A DNA stretch of 64,000 nucleotides from Synergistetes bacterium ADurb.Bin155 (GCA_002070395.1 MWDE01000004.1:54477-118476); one strand, 5' to 3'. Counted from the first letter of the stretch, positions 45,721-54,566 are shown. A program made the numbers and translations. Notes: generated by a model from the letters alone, not told the origin.

Positions 45721-45776
45721 AAAAAACTGTGCGGGCGGACCCGGGGAGACCCAGATTCTTGCCCGCACAGTTTTTT
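45721..45776. terminator. Strong bidirectional terminator
   Basis: AAAAAACTGTGCGGGC (45721-45736) is perfectly complementary to 45761-45776, giving a 16-bp stem that ends in T6 on either strand. It separates the AcnX-1 operon from the convergent urocanase gene. Confidence 0.93.
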
Positions 45777-45828
45777 CTACTTTCAAAAGCCTTACGTGGA
45801 AAGGCTGGAACGCGAGGCCCGGGTTATG

Positions 45829-47865
45829 CTACTTTTTCCCCTTCATGTACTTTGCGACCGCGTCGTCCACGATCTTTTCGTCGGGGATGAAGGGTAACGT
45901 GATGTGGTAACTCCCCTTGTACTTTTTGTTGACTTCCCGGCTCACCTCAATGGCGTGTTCGCAGCGGGCCCATGCTCGCCTTGCAACACCGCCGAGAACG
46001 TCCCACATCATGGCCGATCTCAGGACCTTGTCAGCCTGCTCCGACCCATCAAGCAGCATGCCGAAGCCGGAGTTTATGGCCTTCCCGATCCCCACGCCGC
46101 CGCCGTTATGGATCGCGCAGAGTGTCATCCCTCTGGCAGCGTTGCCGGCGAAGCACTGGGTTGCCATGTCGGCGCAGACGTTGCTCCCGTCCTTGATGTT
46201 CGCCGTCTCGCGGTAGGGTGAGTCAACGCCTCCAGTATCGTGGTGGTCCCTCCCAAGCATGACGGGACCGATCTCACCTTTTCGGACCATTTCGTTGAAC
46301 CGTAGGGCAATTTTCAAACGGCCTTCCGCGTCCTGGTAGAGGATGCGAGCCTGGGTCCCCACGACCAGGGCGTTCTTCTCAGCGTCCCGGATCCAGACCC
46401 AGTTGTCATAATCCTGGGAACGCCGGTTCGGGTCGATGCAATCCATGGCGGCCTTGTCGGTTTTTCTGAGGTCTTCCGGTTTGCCGCTCAGGCAGACCCA
46501 GCGGAAGGGGCCGTAACCGTAGTCAAAGAGAATGGGTCCCATGATGTCTTCTACGTAGGAGGGCCAGATGAACCCGTCGTAGGTGTTCTCACCGTTCTTG
46601 CAAATTTCCTTCACACCGGCGTCAAAAACGGCCCTCATGAAGGAGTTGCCGTAGTCAAAGAAGAAGGTCCCCTTCTTCACGAGTGTCTTGATCAGCTCGA
46701 AGTGCTTCTGTAAAGAAGTGTCTACGCGGCGTCTGAATTCTTCGGGGTCGTCGCTGAGCATCTTCGTCCGTTCCTCGAAGGTCAGTCCCTGCGGACAATA
46801 GCCGCCGTCATAAGGGGCATGGCAGGACGTCTGGTCCGACAGGAGGGGTATGGTCTTTCCATGGTCCACGGCGTACTGGAGCAGGTCGACGATGTTGCCG
46901 TGGAAGGCGATGGAGAGGGGTCTCTTTTCCTTGAGAGCTTTTTCGGCCAGGGTGAAAGCCTCTTCGCATGTCTGGGCTACTTCGCTGACCCACCCCTGCT
47001 TGTGGCGGGTCTCGATCCTGGAGGCGTCGACTTCCGCTATGATCCCTACGCCGCCGGCGATCTCGATGGCCTTGGGTTGGGCGCCACTCATGCCGCCAAG
47101 GCCGGAAGATACGAACAGGATCCCCGCCAGGTTACCCTTGGGTCCGACCCCGAGCCTTTGCCTGGCCGCGTTCAAAAGAGTGTTGAAGGTGCCATGGACG
47201 ATACCCTGGGGACCGATGTACATCCAGCCTCCGGCGGTCATCTGTCCATAATTGCTGACGCCCAGCTGCATGGCCCGGTGCCACTCATGCTGGTTGTCAA
47301 AAAGACCCACCAGCAGCCCGTTGGTCAGTATCACCCGGGGGGATTCCCGGTGGGATTGGAAAAGCCCGACGGGATGCCCGCTCTCCAGCACCAGGGTGGT
47401 ATCCTCCGTCAATTCCTCGAGGTACTTTTTGATCAACCTGTATTGCAGCCAGTTCTGGCAGACCTGACCTGTCTCGCCGTAGGTGACCAGTTCATAGGGG
47501 TAAAGGGCCACGTCAAAGTCGAGGTTGTTGTCGATCATGACCTGGAAAGCCTTGCCGGCCATGCACTTGCCCTTGTATTCCTGGATGGGCTTCCCATAGA
47601 GTCTTCCTGCGGGGCGGAACCGGTAGGCATAGATCCTTCCCCGGGTGGTCAATTCCTCCATGAATTCTGGGGCCAGAGCCTCGTGGAATTTCTCGGGGAC
47701 GTACCGTAGGGCGTTCTTGAGGGCCAGTTCAGTTTCGGCCTCGTTAAGGGTCCAACCCCGGTCGGGGGCGCGCCTGATCCCTTCCTTGAATTCGGGATAG
47801 GGTGGAAGCTCCATGTCAGGACCGATCACCATGGCTTCCTGGTTCAGCTTGTTCACTTCTTTCAT
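45829..47865 (-). CDS. hutU: Urocanate hydratase (long form)
   Basis: 678 residues, longer than the classical enzyme (about 550-560). It has the NAD-binding region LFVSSGLGGMSGAQPKAIEIAG (in parts), MTAGGWMYIGPQGIVHGTFNTLL and YCPQGLTFEERTKM. It converts urocanate to imidazolone propionate in histidine breakdown. AAGGAGG lies 6-8 nt before the ATG. No hutH, hutI or formiminotransferase genes are in the window. It is the only gene of the block on the minus strand. Confidence 0.94.
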   Translation of the reverse strand: MKEVNKLNQEAMVIGPDMELPPYPEFKEGIRRAPDRGWTLNEAETELALKNALRYVPEKFHEALAPEFMEELTTRGRIYAYRFRPAGRLYGKPIQEYKGKCMAGKAFQVMIDNNLDFDVALYPYELVTYGETGQVCQNWLQYRLIKKYLEELTEDTTLVLESGHPVGLFQSHRESPRVILTNGLLVGLFDNQHEWHRAMQLGVSNYGQMTAGGWMYIGPQGIVHGTFNTLLNAARQRLGVGPKGNLAGILFVSSGLGGMSGAQPKAIEIAGGVGIIAEVDASRIETRHKQGWVSEVAQTCEEAFTLAEKALKEKRPLSIAFHGNIVDLLQYAVDHGKTIPLLSDQTSCHAPYDGGYCPQGLTFEERTKMLSDDPEEFRRRVDTSLQKHFELIKTLVKKGTFFFDYGNSFMRAVFDAGVKEICKNGENTYDGFIWPSYVEDIMGPILFDYGYGPFRWVCLSGKPEDLRKTDKAAMDCIDPNRRSQDYDNWVWIRDAEKNALVVGTQARILYQDAEGRLKIALRFNEMVRKGEIGPVMLGRDHHDTGGVDSPYRETANIKDGSNVCADMATQCFAGNAARGMTLCAIHNGGGVGIGKAINSGFGMLLDGSEQADKVLRSAMMWDVLGGVARRAWARCEHAIEVSREVNKKYKGSYHITLPFIPDEKIVDDAVAKYMKGKK

Positions 47866-48309
47866 TTTGTTTCCTCCTTTCGAAATCCGACTGGGACACA
47901 GATCAGTTGCAACGGTTCACCAACGGCTCCGCTGATCAGGCTTTTCCCTTGGCCGTTTCAATTATAACCCTCCTTTCAAAAAAGAATTGGACAAAGGGTC
48001 TTTTCCTTCTTTCAAACACCGGCAAAAAATCGTGGGTGGCCACGCTGAAGGGCCATTGTGCCTTGACAAAGGATCTCCGTTAAGATATTGTCTTACAAAA
48101 ATAGTCTTTTGTCGACCAAAAATCTCCATTTGCCCCGCGAGAAGAGAGTGTGGAATTGTGTCCTAGTTGTCCTGGACCCAATCTCAGGTTCTGTTTGGCG
48201 TATTTTGCGTCAAAGTAATCGTTATCGGGCGGGGAGGTGATATCAAAAAATCCAGTTCCTGACAGGTAACGGTCTTTCGAAGAAGAAAACGATCTTGGGA
48301 GGGGTTAAA
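47866..48309. other. Divergent intergenic region hutU/dctP
   Basis: A 444-bp gap without a convincing gene. Toward DctP it holds the promoter and operator at 48063-48120. Toward hutU a TATAAT on the minus strand (47966-47961) is followed by a possible 14-codon leader ORF (47961-47917, TTG start behind GGAGG). The rest shows no clear structure. Confidence 0.6.
48063..48120 (+). promoter_or_regulatory. DctP promoter with putative GntR operator
   Basis: Consensus TTGACA (48063-48068), 17 bp, TATTGT (48086-48091). The 18-mer AGTCTTTTGTCGACCAAA at 48103-48120 differs from the site at 36400-36417 by one base. Both promoters begin TTGACAAAGG and share TTAAGATA. Position just after the -10 suggests repression by the GntR protein at 36.4 kb. 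Confidence 0.72.
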
Positions 48310-49347
48310 GTGAAAGGCACGAAAGGTATCGTTTTTGGGATTCTTATCGCTTTGTGCGCGTTTGTTTTCCTCTTCGGTTCCTCCTTGGCTGAGGCCGCAG
48401 CCCCGGAAGTGTTCAAGTGGCGTCTGCAGGCCGTCGGACCACGGGGAAGCACTGAAACCGACGTCATTGAAAGATTTGCCGATCAAGTGAAACAGGCCAG
48501 CAACGGGAGATTGGAAATAAAGGTTTATGGCGCCGATGAGATCGTACCGACCTTCGAGACCTTTGATGCCGTCTCGCAGGGGTTGCTCGAAATGCACTGC
48601 AATGACCCCAGTTATTGGGTGGGAAAGACCAACCAGTGCTCGGGGATCATTACGACCCCCTTCCTGTTCAAGAATGCCTTGAGCCAAAAGATCTTCCTGG
48701 AAAACTGGGGCGGGCTTGAAATACTCCGGAAGGTCTACGCAAAGCACAACATTTACCTTATCAACCAGTTCGGAGAGACCCCCGGGACGATCTGGACAAA
48801 ATTCCCCTTCAAAGGGCTGGAGGAATTCAAAGGCAAGAAGATCAGGGGTCACGGCCTGTGGTCTGAGGCTCTGAAAAGGGTCGGCATATCCTCAGTGACC
48901 ATGCCCGGCGGCGAAGTCTATGAAGCCATGGAAAGAGGCGTGATCGACGGGCTCATCTCCGCGAATGTGGCCTGGTGCTTTGACTACGGCTTCCACGAGG
49001 TTTCGAACTATGTCTATGCCGGTGACGGCATCAATATCGCCAACCTGGAATTCGCCGTGAACATGGATGCCTGGAACAAGCTGCCCGACGACCTGAAGGC
49101 CATCGTTTCAGTCTGCGCGAGAGAGGCGGAGGTCGCGATGCTTGCGATCAACCAGGACGCGGATCAGGTCAAGCTCCATGAAGCGGTCGAAAAATGGGGT
49201 GTGAAAACGCAGCCCTTTGATTCCGCGAGCATAGGCAAGATGAGGGCGGCCATGATGGGCGCCATCGAGGAGTATGCCAAGGCCGATGAATCCTACGCCG
49301 AATTGCTGAAGGTGTTGAAAAAGTACCTGGAGGTTACCGGCGATTAG
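48310..49347 (+). CDS. TRAP transporter substrate-binding protein (DctP-like)
   Basis: 345 residues with an N-terminal signal peptide (about 6-30, ending SLAEAA). TRAP DctP fold with GPRGSTETDVIERFADQV, the substrate-carboxylate Arg region KGKKIRGHGLWSEALKRVG (in parts) and PGGEVYEAMERGVIDGL. The ligand is probably a carboxylate. GTG 48310 has GGGAGGGG 5 nt upstream. It serves the DctQ/DctM permease at 42-43.8 kb, which lacks its own adjacent binding protein. Confidence 0.92.
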   Translation: MKGTKGIVFGILIALCAFVFLFGSSLAEAAAPEVFKWRLQAVGPRGSTETDVIERFADQVKQASNGRLEIKVYGADEIVPTFETFDAVSQGLLEMHCNDPSYWVGKTNQCSGIITTPFLFKNALSQKIFLENWGGLEILRKVYAKHNIYLINQFGETPGTIWTKFPFKGLEEFKGKKIRGHGLWSEALKRVGISSVTMPGGEVYEAMERGVIDGLISANVAWCFDYGFHEVSNYVYAGDGINIANLEFAVNMDAWNKLPDDLKAIVSVCAREAEVAMLAINQDADQVKLHEAVEKWGVKTQPFDSASIGKMRAAMMGAIEEYAKADESYAELLKVLKKYLEVTGD

Positions 49348-49445
49348 GATGTACCTCGAACAAGAGGTAACCTTAAGATCTTAAAAGAGGGTCATTTTGT
49401 ACGACCCGATGGTAGATTCACAAAGGACCTGACCCGACAACGAAG

Positions 49446-49490
49446 AAGGTATAGGGGATTCCCCAAAGGGGGTCCCTTATACCTTTTGTT
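49446..49490 (+). terminator. Terminator after DctP
   Basis: A 13-bp outer stem (49446-49458 with 49473-49485, one G-T) stacked on an inner CCCC/GGGG hairpin is followed by TTGTTT. Very stable. The AcnX-2 genes beyond it may need partial read-through or their own promoter. Confidence 0.85.
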
Positions 49491-49571
49491 TGAACGGTGC
49501 CGGATGTCCCCTGTCAGGTTCCGAAGCTCGTTTTTTTCGCCAATTCTCGGAAAGGCCAGGAGGAAGGACTA

Positions 49572-50777
49572 ATGGATCTGAATCAGAAAGAAAAGGATAT
49601 GCTGAAAGGAAAGTACGGCGTCGGTGTTGCGAACGCCATGAAGATACTGGTAGGAATAGGGGACGCCTTCTATGCGGAACGCATGGTGGAGGTCTCCCGG
49701 GTCCATATCTCGCTGAGCAACCAGGAAGGCGACCTCTGGTTCGCGAATAAACTGGTTGAGGAGGGGGCGAGGTGTTGCAAGATCGCTACGGTGAACCCCG
49801 CCTTTAACAAAGAATATTTTGAGAACGTCTGTACCTTCACTGAACAGGAACTGAAGGTCTTTGAAGATACCATGAGTGCCTACAGGAAGATCGGGGTCGT
49901 TCCCACCTTTCAATGCACGCCCTACTTCGTGAATAATGTTCCCGGGTTCAAGGAAATAGTCGCCTTCGCCGCCACCGGTGCTTCCTGTTTCGTCAATTCC
50001 GTCTGTGGAGCAAGGACTAACCGGGAATCCTCCCAGAGCGCCCTTTGCAGCGCGGTGACCGGACTTACCCCTTTGTACGGGTTCCTTCTGGATGAAAACA
50101 GGAAGGCCGACACTTTGGTGGAGGTCGAAGCCGAAGTCAAAGAAGATTTCGATTACCAGCTCCTCGGGTACTGCCTGCCAAAAAAGATCTATACAGGCGT
50201 TCCCGTTTTTCACGGGCTGAGTCACAGACCCTCGAGCGAGGCTCTTATGAATCTCAGCACCCAGCTGAATGTCCACGGTGTTATCCCCATGTTCCACGTC
50301 GTGGGGGTCACCCCCGAGGCCGCCACCCTAGAGGATGCCTTGCAGGGAGAGAAGCCCAAAAGAAAGGTATCCATTACGAAAGCCGACCTTGACGAAGCAA
50401 GAAAGACCCTTTCCCACGGGGAGGGCAAGATTGACTTTGTGGTAATGGGTTGCCCCCATCTGACCATACAGCAGATAAAGGACATTGCCGCAATGCTGGA
50501 GGGCAAAAAGCTTAAGTCCGAACTTTGGATATTCACGTCCTGCCTGAACAAGGAACTTTCCAAGAGGATGGGGCTCGCCGACATTATTGAAGGAGCCGGG
50601 GGCCGCATTGTAGAGGACAGTTGTGTGGACCAGCCCATCTGGGCGCACCTGGAAGGCAAGAAGGGCCTAACCGAATCCCCGAAATGTGCTTATTACGTAT
50701 CTAGAAGGAAAATGAAGTTGATCGTCAGGAGTATTCCCGACTGTGTAAACGCAGCGATTAAGGGGGAAGTGAATTGA
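49572..50777 (+). CDS. Aconitase X catalytic (large) subunit, copy 2
   Basis: 401 residues, paralogous to the copy at 44 kb. Motifs: QCTPYFVNNVPGFKEI (C115), GARTNRESSQSALC, GCPHLTIQQ and ESPKCAYYVS, so all three cluster Cys are kept. It differs from copy 1 around VNSVCGARTN and in the C-terminal VDQPIWAHL (copy 1 has VDIPSCWAPF), which may reflect a different substrate. ATG 49572 lies just after AGGAGGAAGG. Confidence 0.9.
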   Translation: MDLNQKEKDMLKGKYGVGVANAMKILVGIGDAFYAERMVEVSRVHISLSNQEGDLWFANKLVEEGARCCKIATVNPAFNKEYFENVCTFTEQELKVFEDTMSAYRKIGVVPTFQCTPYFVNNVPGFKEIVAFAATGASCFVNSVCGARTNRESSQSALCSAVTGLTPLYGFLLDENRKADTLVEVEAEVKEDFDYQLLGYCLPKKIYTGVPVFHGLSHRPSSEALMNLSTQLNVHGVIPMFHVVGVTPEAATLEDALQGEKPKRKVSITKADLDEARKTLSHGEGKIDFVVMGCPHLTIQQIKDIAAMLEGKKLKSELWIFTSCLNKELSKRMGLADIIEGAGGRIVEDSCVDQPIWAHLEGKKGLTESPKCAYYVSRRKMKLIVRSIPDCVNAAIKGEVN

Positions 50778-51202
50778 ACAGCCCTGAAGTTTTTAAAGGC
50801 AAATGCCGGAAGATCACCGAGGGGAAGGTAGAAGGGGAAGCGGTGGTCACGAAGGACTACGTAAACTTTTATCTCGTGGACCCGGAGAGAGGGACGATCA
50901 TCGAGGAAGGCCACGACCTGGAAGGAAAAAAGATCGCGGATAAGATTCTCGTTTTCCCGGGAGATAAGGGCAGCTCCGTCGTCCAATTGGACGGGCTGTA
51001 CCAGCTGGCCATGAAGAATAACAAGCCCAAGGCCCTCGTAGCGGGAGAATTGAGCACCGTTTTGGTCAGCAATGCCATTATCATGGAAATACCGCTGGTT
51101 TGTGACGTGGATGAAAAGTTTTACGAGATCATAAAGAACGGAGACCACATCGCGATAGACACGGAGGAAGGGACGATATCGATACGAGCAGGGGCGTGTT
51201 AA
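50774..51202 (+). CDS. Aconitase X swivel (small) subunit DUF126, copy 2
   Basis: 142 residues. GHDLEGKKIADKILVFPGDKGSSV (in parts) carries the conserved Ser in KGSS, then VSNAIIMEIPLVCDV. The start is TTG 50774, overlapping the large-subunit stop (TTGA), so translation is coupled. Confidence 0.9.
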   Translation: MNSPEVFKGKCRKITEGKVEGEAVVTKDYVNFYLVDPERGTIIEEGHDLEGKKIADKILVFPGDKGSSVVQLDGLYQLAMKNNKPKALVAGELSTVLVSNAIIMEIPLVCDVDEKFYEIIKNGDHIAIDTEEGTISIRAGAC

Positions 51203-51205
51203 AAA

Positions 51206-51898
51206 GTGGTCATGGAGATGAAGGAGAATTATTATTCCAAAAGCCTCAACGCGTCACGGCTCCTTGATGTATACCAGACGGGGATCGACCGGGTCAGGCG
51301 GTACCTCGAAGCCGAGATCGAATTCGTCAAGAGGCACCTCGACGGGGTGGAGCGTGTCCTAGAGCTTGCGGCCGGTTACGGACGCATTATGAGAGAATTG
51401 GCACCCTTCGCGGCTTCGATCGTGGGTGTGGAGTTCTCTAAGGACTCCGTTCTTTTCGGGAACGAATACCTCGCGCCCTTCCACAATTGCAGTTTCCAAA
51501 CCTTGGATGCCCACCTTATCGATTTCGATTCTGAATTTGACGTGGTCCTATGCCTCCAGAACGGTTTGTCCGCCATGAAAGGCGATCCACGGAACTTGGT
51601 TGAAAGGAGCATCAGGGCCCTTGCCCGTGGGGGAAAAGCCTTCTTCAGCACTTATAGTGCCAAATTCTGGGATCATCGCCTGGAATGGTTCAAAGAGCAG
51701 TCCGACAAGGGCTTGCTTGGGGAGATCGACTGGGAGAACACAAAAGACGGCAAGATAGTGTGCTTTGATGGTTTCAAAGCGACCACCTTCTCGGAAGAGG
51801 ACCTCGATGCCTTCGGTATCCTGAGCGGTCAACCCTATCGCATTGAAGAAGTGGACGAGTCGAGCCTTTTCCTCGTGGTTCAAAAAGACGGAGCCTGA
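51206..51898 (+). CDS. Class I SAM-dependent methyltransferase
   Basis: 230 residues. Motif I is VERVLELAAGYGRIMREL, with the acidic end of strand 2 in GVEFSKDS and motif post-I in VVLCLQNGLSAM. The target is unknown. It starts 3 bp after the AcnX-2 small subunit (GTG 51206; ATG 51212 or 51218 also possible), so it is probably co-transcribed and may modify a substrate or product of the pathway. Confidence 0.83.
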   Translation: MVMEMKENYYSKSLNASRLLDVYQTGIDRVRRYLEAEIEFVKRHLDGVERVLELAAGYGRIMRELAPFAASIVGVEFSKDSVLFGNEYLAPFHNCSFQTLDAHLIDFDSEFDVVLCLQNGLSAMKGDPRNLVERSIRALARGGKAFFSTYSAKFWDHRLEWFKEQSDKGLLGEIDWENTKDGKIVCFDGFKATTFSEEDLDAFGILSGQPYRIEEVDESSLFLVVQKDGA

Positions 51899-51957
51899 CT
51901 CTATTGGCCCTGATGTCGGCCGACAGCACCAGGTCTGAATGACCGCCCAGAGGGAAT

Positions 51958-51984
51958 GGGCCGCGGCTTCTTAAGCAGCGGCCC
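51958..51984. terminator. Possible terminator between convergent genes
   Basis: A perfect 7-bp GGGCCGC/GCGGCCC stem (51958-51964 with 51978-51984) is followed by GTTGTTT. It overlaps the end of the ATPase gene; the T-tract is weak. Confidence 0.45.
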
Positions 51985-54130
51985 GTTGTTTCCTGGACCA
52001 TCGCAGGATCCTTGAAGAGTTGATGACGGCCAGGAGGGTCATCCCCACGTCAGCGAAGACGGCTTCCCAAAGGGTCGCGGCGCCGAAGGCGCCAAGGGCC
52101 AGGACGGCCGCTTTCACCGCGAGGGACAAGAGGATGTTCTGCCGGATCACTCCCCTTGTTTTTCGGGCTATCCTCAAGGCTTCCGGCAACCCCGACAGAT
52201 GGTCGTTCATGATCACCACGTCGGCGTTGTCGACGGTTATGTCGGAACCTACCTTCCCCATGGAGATGCCCACGCCGGCCCTGGCGATGACGGGGGCATC
52301 GTTAAGACCGTCGCCCACGAACGCGTTGACGCCCCCTCCCGGGCTGGCTGCTTGCATTTCCTCAAGGAGGGCCACCTTCTCCTCGGGCAGGAGCCCCCAG
52401 AAGGACCCGTCCAAGGAGAGCCGCTTCTCCACGTCCACGGTGGGGCCCTCCAGGTCGCCCGAGAGGAGGAAAATACGGCCGACGCCCAGTTCCCTCAGTG
52501 CCTTGATCGCGTGGGGCGCCTCGGCCTTGACGGTATCAGCCAGGACCAGGTACCCCGCGTAAACGCCGTTTTCCGCCACGTGGATCACCGTCCCCGGCGA
52601 TGTGGGGTCGGGCGGTTCGATCCCGCTTTCAAGCATGAACCTCCTGTTGCCGGCGAGGATATGGGACTCGGGAGTTTTCGCCTCGATCCCGAGGCCGGGA
52701 CGCTCGATGGCCGAAAGGGGGAGTTCCGGCAAGGGTCGGTGTCCCCACCCGGACCTTACGGCCTCGGCGAGGGGGTGATTTGAACCTCTCTCGGCTGTCA
52801 CGGTCAGAGCAAGAAGGGAGTCGGCCGCCCTCCCCTCCTGGGGGTGGACCCCGGCCAGGTGGAAACGGCCGGTGGTCATCGTTCCGGTTTTGTCGAGGAA
52901 GACCGTGTCAACCAGGGGCAGCCTTTCGAGGACGTCGCCGCCCTTGACCAGGATCCCCTTCCCGGAGGCGGAGCCTATGCCCGCGAAAATGCCCAGCGGG
53001 ATCGAAATGAGGAGAGCGCAGGGGCAGGAGGCGACAAGGAAGATCAAGGCCCGGTAGAGCCAGGTCTCGAAGTCGCCTGCCCCTATAAGCGGCGGGATCG
53101 AAGCGATCAGGATCGCCAGGATCACCACGGAAGGAGTGTAGACCCTGGCAAAGGACGTGGCGAGTCGTTCGGTCCGTGTCTTTTTTGAACCCGCGTCGCC
53201 TATGGCCGCCAGGATCCTTGACGCCGCCGAGGACTCAAGCGGTCTCGAGACCTCGACGCGAAGAGTGCCCTGGCTGTTCAGGAACCCGGCCAGGACGGGG
53301 TCTCCCGCCGCAACATCCCTGGGGACCGACTCCCCGGTGATCGATGATGTGTCCAGGCTGGAAAACCCCTCCGATACGACACCATCGACGGGTATCCTCT
53401 CGCCCGGTTTCACGAGGATCCTGTCACCGGGTTTAAGGGACCGGGAAGCCACCGTTTCCGCCCTGCCGCCTTCGTCGAGCAGGTTAGCCTTGTCGGGGAT
53501 GATCTCCACCAGGGAGGAGATCGACCCGCCGGCCTTTTCGACGGCGCTTTCTTCCAGGATCTCGCCGGTCCTGAAAAAGAGCATTACCGCGACCGCCTCG
53601 GGGTACTCTCCTATGGCCAGGGCGCCCAGGGTGGCTACGGTCATGAGGAAGTACTCATCGAAAACTCTGCCCCGGAGCAAGTTTTCGAGGGCCTTCAGGA
53701 CAATGGGCCACCCGGACAGGATGTAGGCGGCCAGGAAGAGGGTTGTCCGCAGGGGTGTCCCCGGCGCCAGCGTAAGCGCGCCGCCCCATAGGAGGAGCCC
53801 CGGGAGGACCCTGGCCGAAAAGGACTTCAAGGCCTTGCTCCCTTCCTTGTGAAAACCCATACTTACCGGATCATCTTCGGACAAGACCCTGACGCCGGGT
53901 TCGATGCCGTCGACGATCTCCTGGATCTTCGAAAGGGATTCCCCGGGAGGATCCGATCCCTGGCGGATGGTGAGGGTCAGCTTCGAAGTGATGGGGTCGA
54001 CGGAAGTACCTTCGACCCAATCCAGCATAGCTGAAGACCTCTCGATATCCAGGGCACATACGCTGCAGTGAAGACCCTCCAGGCGAAAAACCAGTTGACG
54101 GTTCTTTTGGTCTTGTTGACCTTTCTTCAT
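51971..54130 (-). CDS. Heavy-metal P1B-type ATPase (Zn/Cd/Pb)
   Basis: 719 residues. An N-terminal HMA domain has CSVC (LHCSVCALDIE). It is followed by membrane helices, the CPC metal motif (SCPCALLISIPLG), DKTGTMTTG (phosphorylated Asp), the HP locus SNHPLAEAV and GDGLNDAPVIARAG. Late helix text (LALGAFGAATLWEAVFADVG in parts) fits the Zn/Cd group. It exports metal. ATG 54130 with AAGGTGAT 8 nt upstream is preferred over an ATG at 54154. It is encoded behind its ArsR-type regulator. Confidence 0.93.
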   Translation of the reverse strand: MKKGQQDQKNRQLVFRLEGLHCSVCALDIERSSAMLDWVEGTSVDPITSKLTLTIRQGSDPPGESLSKIQEIVDGIEPGVRVLSEDDPVSMGFHKEGSKALKSFSARVLPGLLLWGGALTLAPGTPLRTTLFLAAYILSGWPIVLKALENLLRGRVFDEYFLMTVATLGALAIGEYPEAVAVMLFFRTGEILEESAVEKAGGSISSLVEIIPDKANLLDEGGRAETVASRSLKPGDRILVKPGERIPVDGVVSEGFSSLDTSSITGESVPRDVAAGDPVLAGFLNSQGTLRVEVSRPLESSAASRILAAIGDAGSKKTRTERLATSFARVYTPSVVILAILIASIPPLIGAGDFETWLYRALIFLVASCPCALLISIPLGIFAGIGSASGKGILVKGGDVLERLPLVDTVFLDKTGTMTTGRFHLAGVHPQEGRAADSLLALTVTAERGSNHPLAEAVRSGWGHRPLPELPLSAIERPGLGIEAKTPESHILAGNRRFMLESGIEPPDPTSPGTVIHVAENGVYAGYLVLADTVKAEAPHAIKALRELGVGRIFLLSGDLEGPTVDVEKRLSLDGSFWGLLPEEKVALLEEMQAASPGGGVNAFVGDGLNDAPVIARAGVGISMGKVGSDITVDNADVVIMNDHLSGLPEALRIARKTRGVIRQNILLSLAVKAAVLALGAFGAATLWEAVFADVGMTLLAVINSSRILRWSRKQRAAA

Positions 54131-54137
54131 GACAGGA

Positions 54138-54518
54138 TCACCTTCTATCACCATGGCTCAGGTGTTTGGCCCCTTCAGCGACTATACTTTCAACATGTTC
54201 GTCGTCGAGGGAGTAGAGGGATATCTTTCCCATCCTTCTGGCCTTGACCAGCCGTGCCTGCCTGAGGACTCTTAGTTGATGGGAGATGGCCGATTGGGTC
54301 ATTCCAAGCAAGCAGGCTATGTCGGCCACGCACATTTCTGAAAGAGCGAGCGCCAGAAGTATCCTCACCCTGGTCGTGTCACCGAGTACTTTGAAGAAAC
54401 CAGCCAGGGAGTGACAGAAACCTTCTTCAGGCATCCTGTTCTTCGCGTCCCTTACGATCCCCCCGTGGATGGCCTCGGGTATATTCACCCTTTGTTCCAC
54501 TGGATCCACTCCATTCAT
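54138..54518 (-). CDS. ArsR/SmtB family metal-responsive repressor (CadC-like)
   Basis: 126 residues. The winged HTH MCVADIACLLGMTQSAISHQLRVL is followed by the beta wing. The C-terminal helix has Asp and His as DXH, then His 11 residues on and His 3 after that (D-E-H...H-L-S-H). This fits the alpha-5 zinc site of SmtB/CadC. It lacks the N-terminal CXXC-type Cd site of full-length CadC. It precedes and probably controls the P-type ATPase. Confidence 0.9.
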   Translation of the reverse strand: MNGVDPVEQRVNIPEAIHGGIVRDAKNRMPEEGFCHSLAGFFKVLGDTTRVRILLALALSEMCVADIACLLGMTQSAISHQLRVLRQARLVKARRMGKISLYSLDDEHVESIVAEGAKHLSHGDRR

Positions 54519-54523
54519 GAATG

Positions 54524-54566
54524 TATGAACAACTATTCATATAATCGAAAACCGCATCTTTGTCAA
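54524..54566 (-). promoter_or_regulatory. ArsR-gene promoter and operator
   Basis: On the minus strand TTGACA (54566-54561), 17 bp, TATATG (54543-54538). The inverted repeat TATGAA-N6-TTCATA (54524-54541) overlaps the -10 and matches the 12-2-12 type operators of SmtB/CadC repressors. A perfect palindrome CATTCATGAATG (54512-54523) follows and includes the start codon. Confidence 0.82.

Noticed and set aside
36065..52000. Integrative element with att sites
   Set aside because: No integrase and no second copy of the tRNA 3' end were found, so only the composition change supports transfer.
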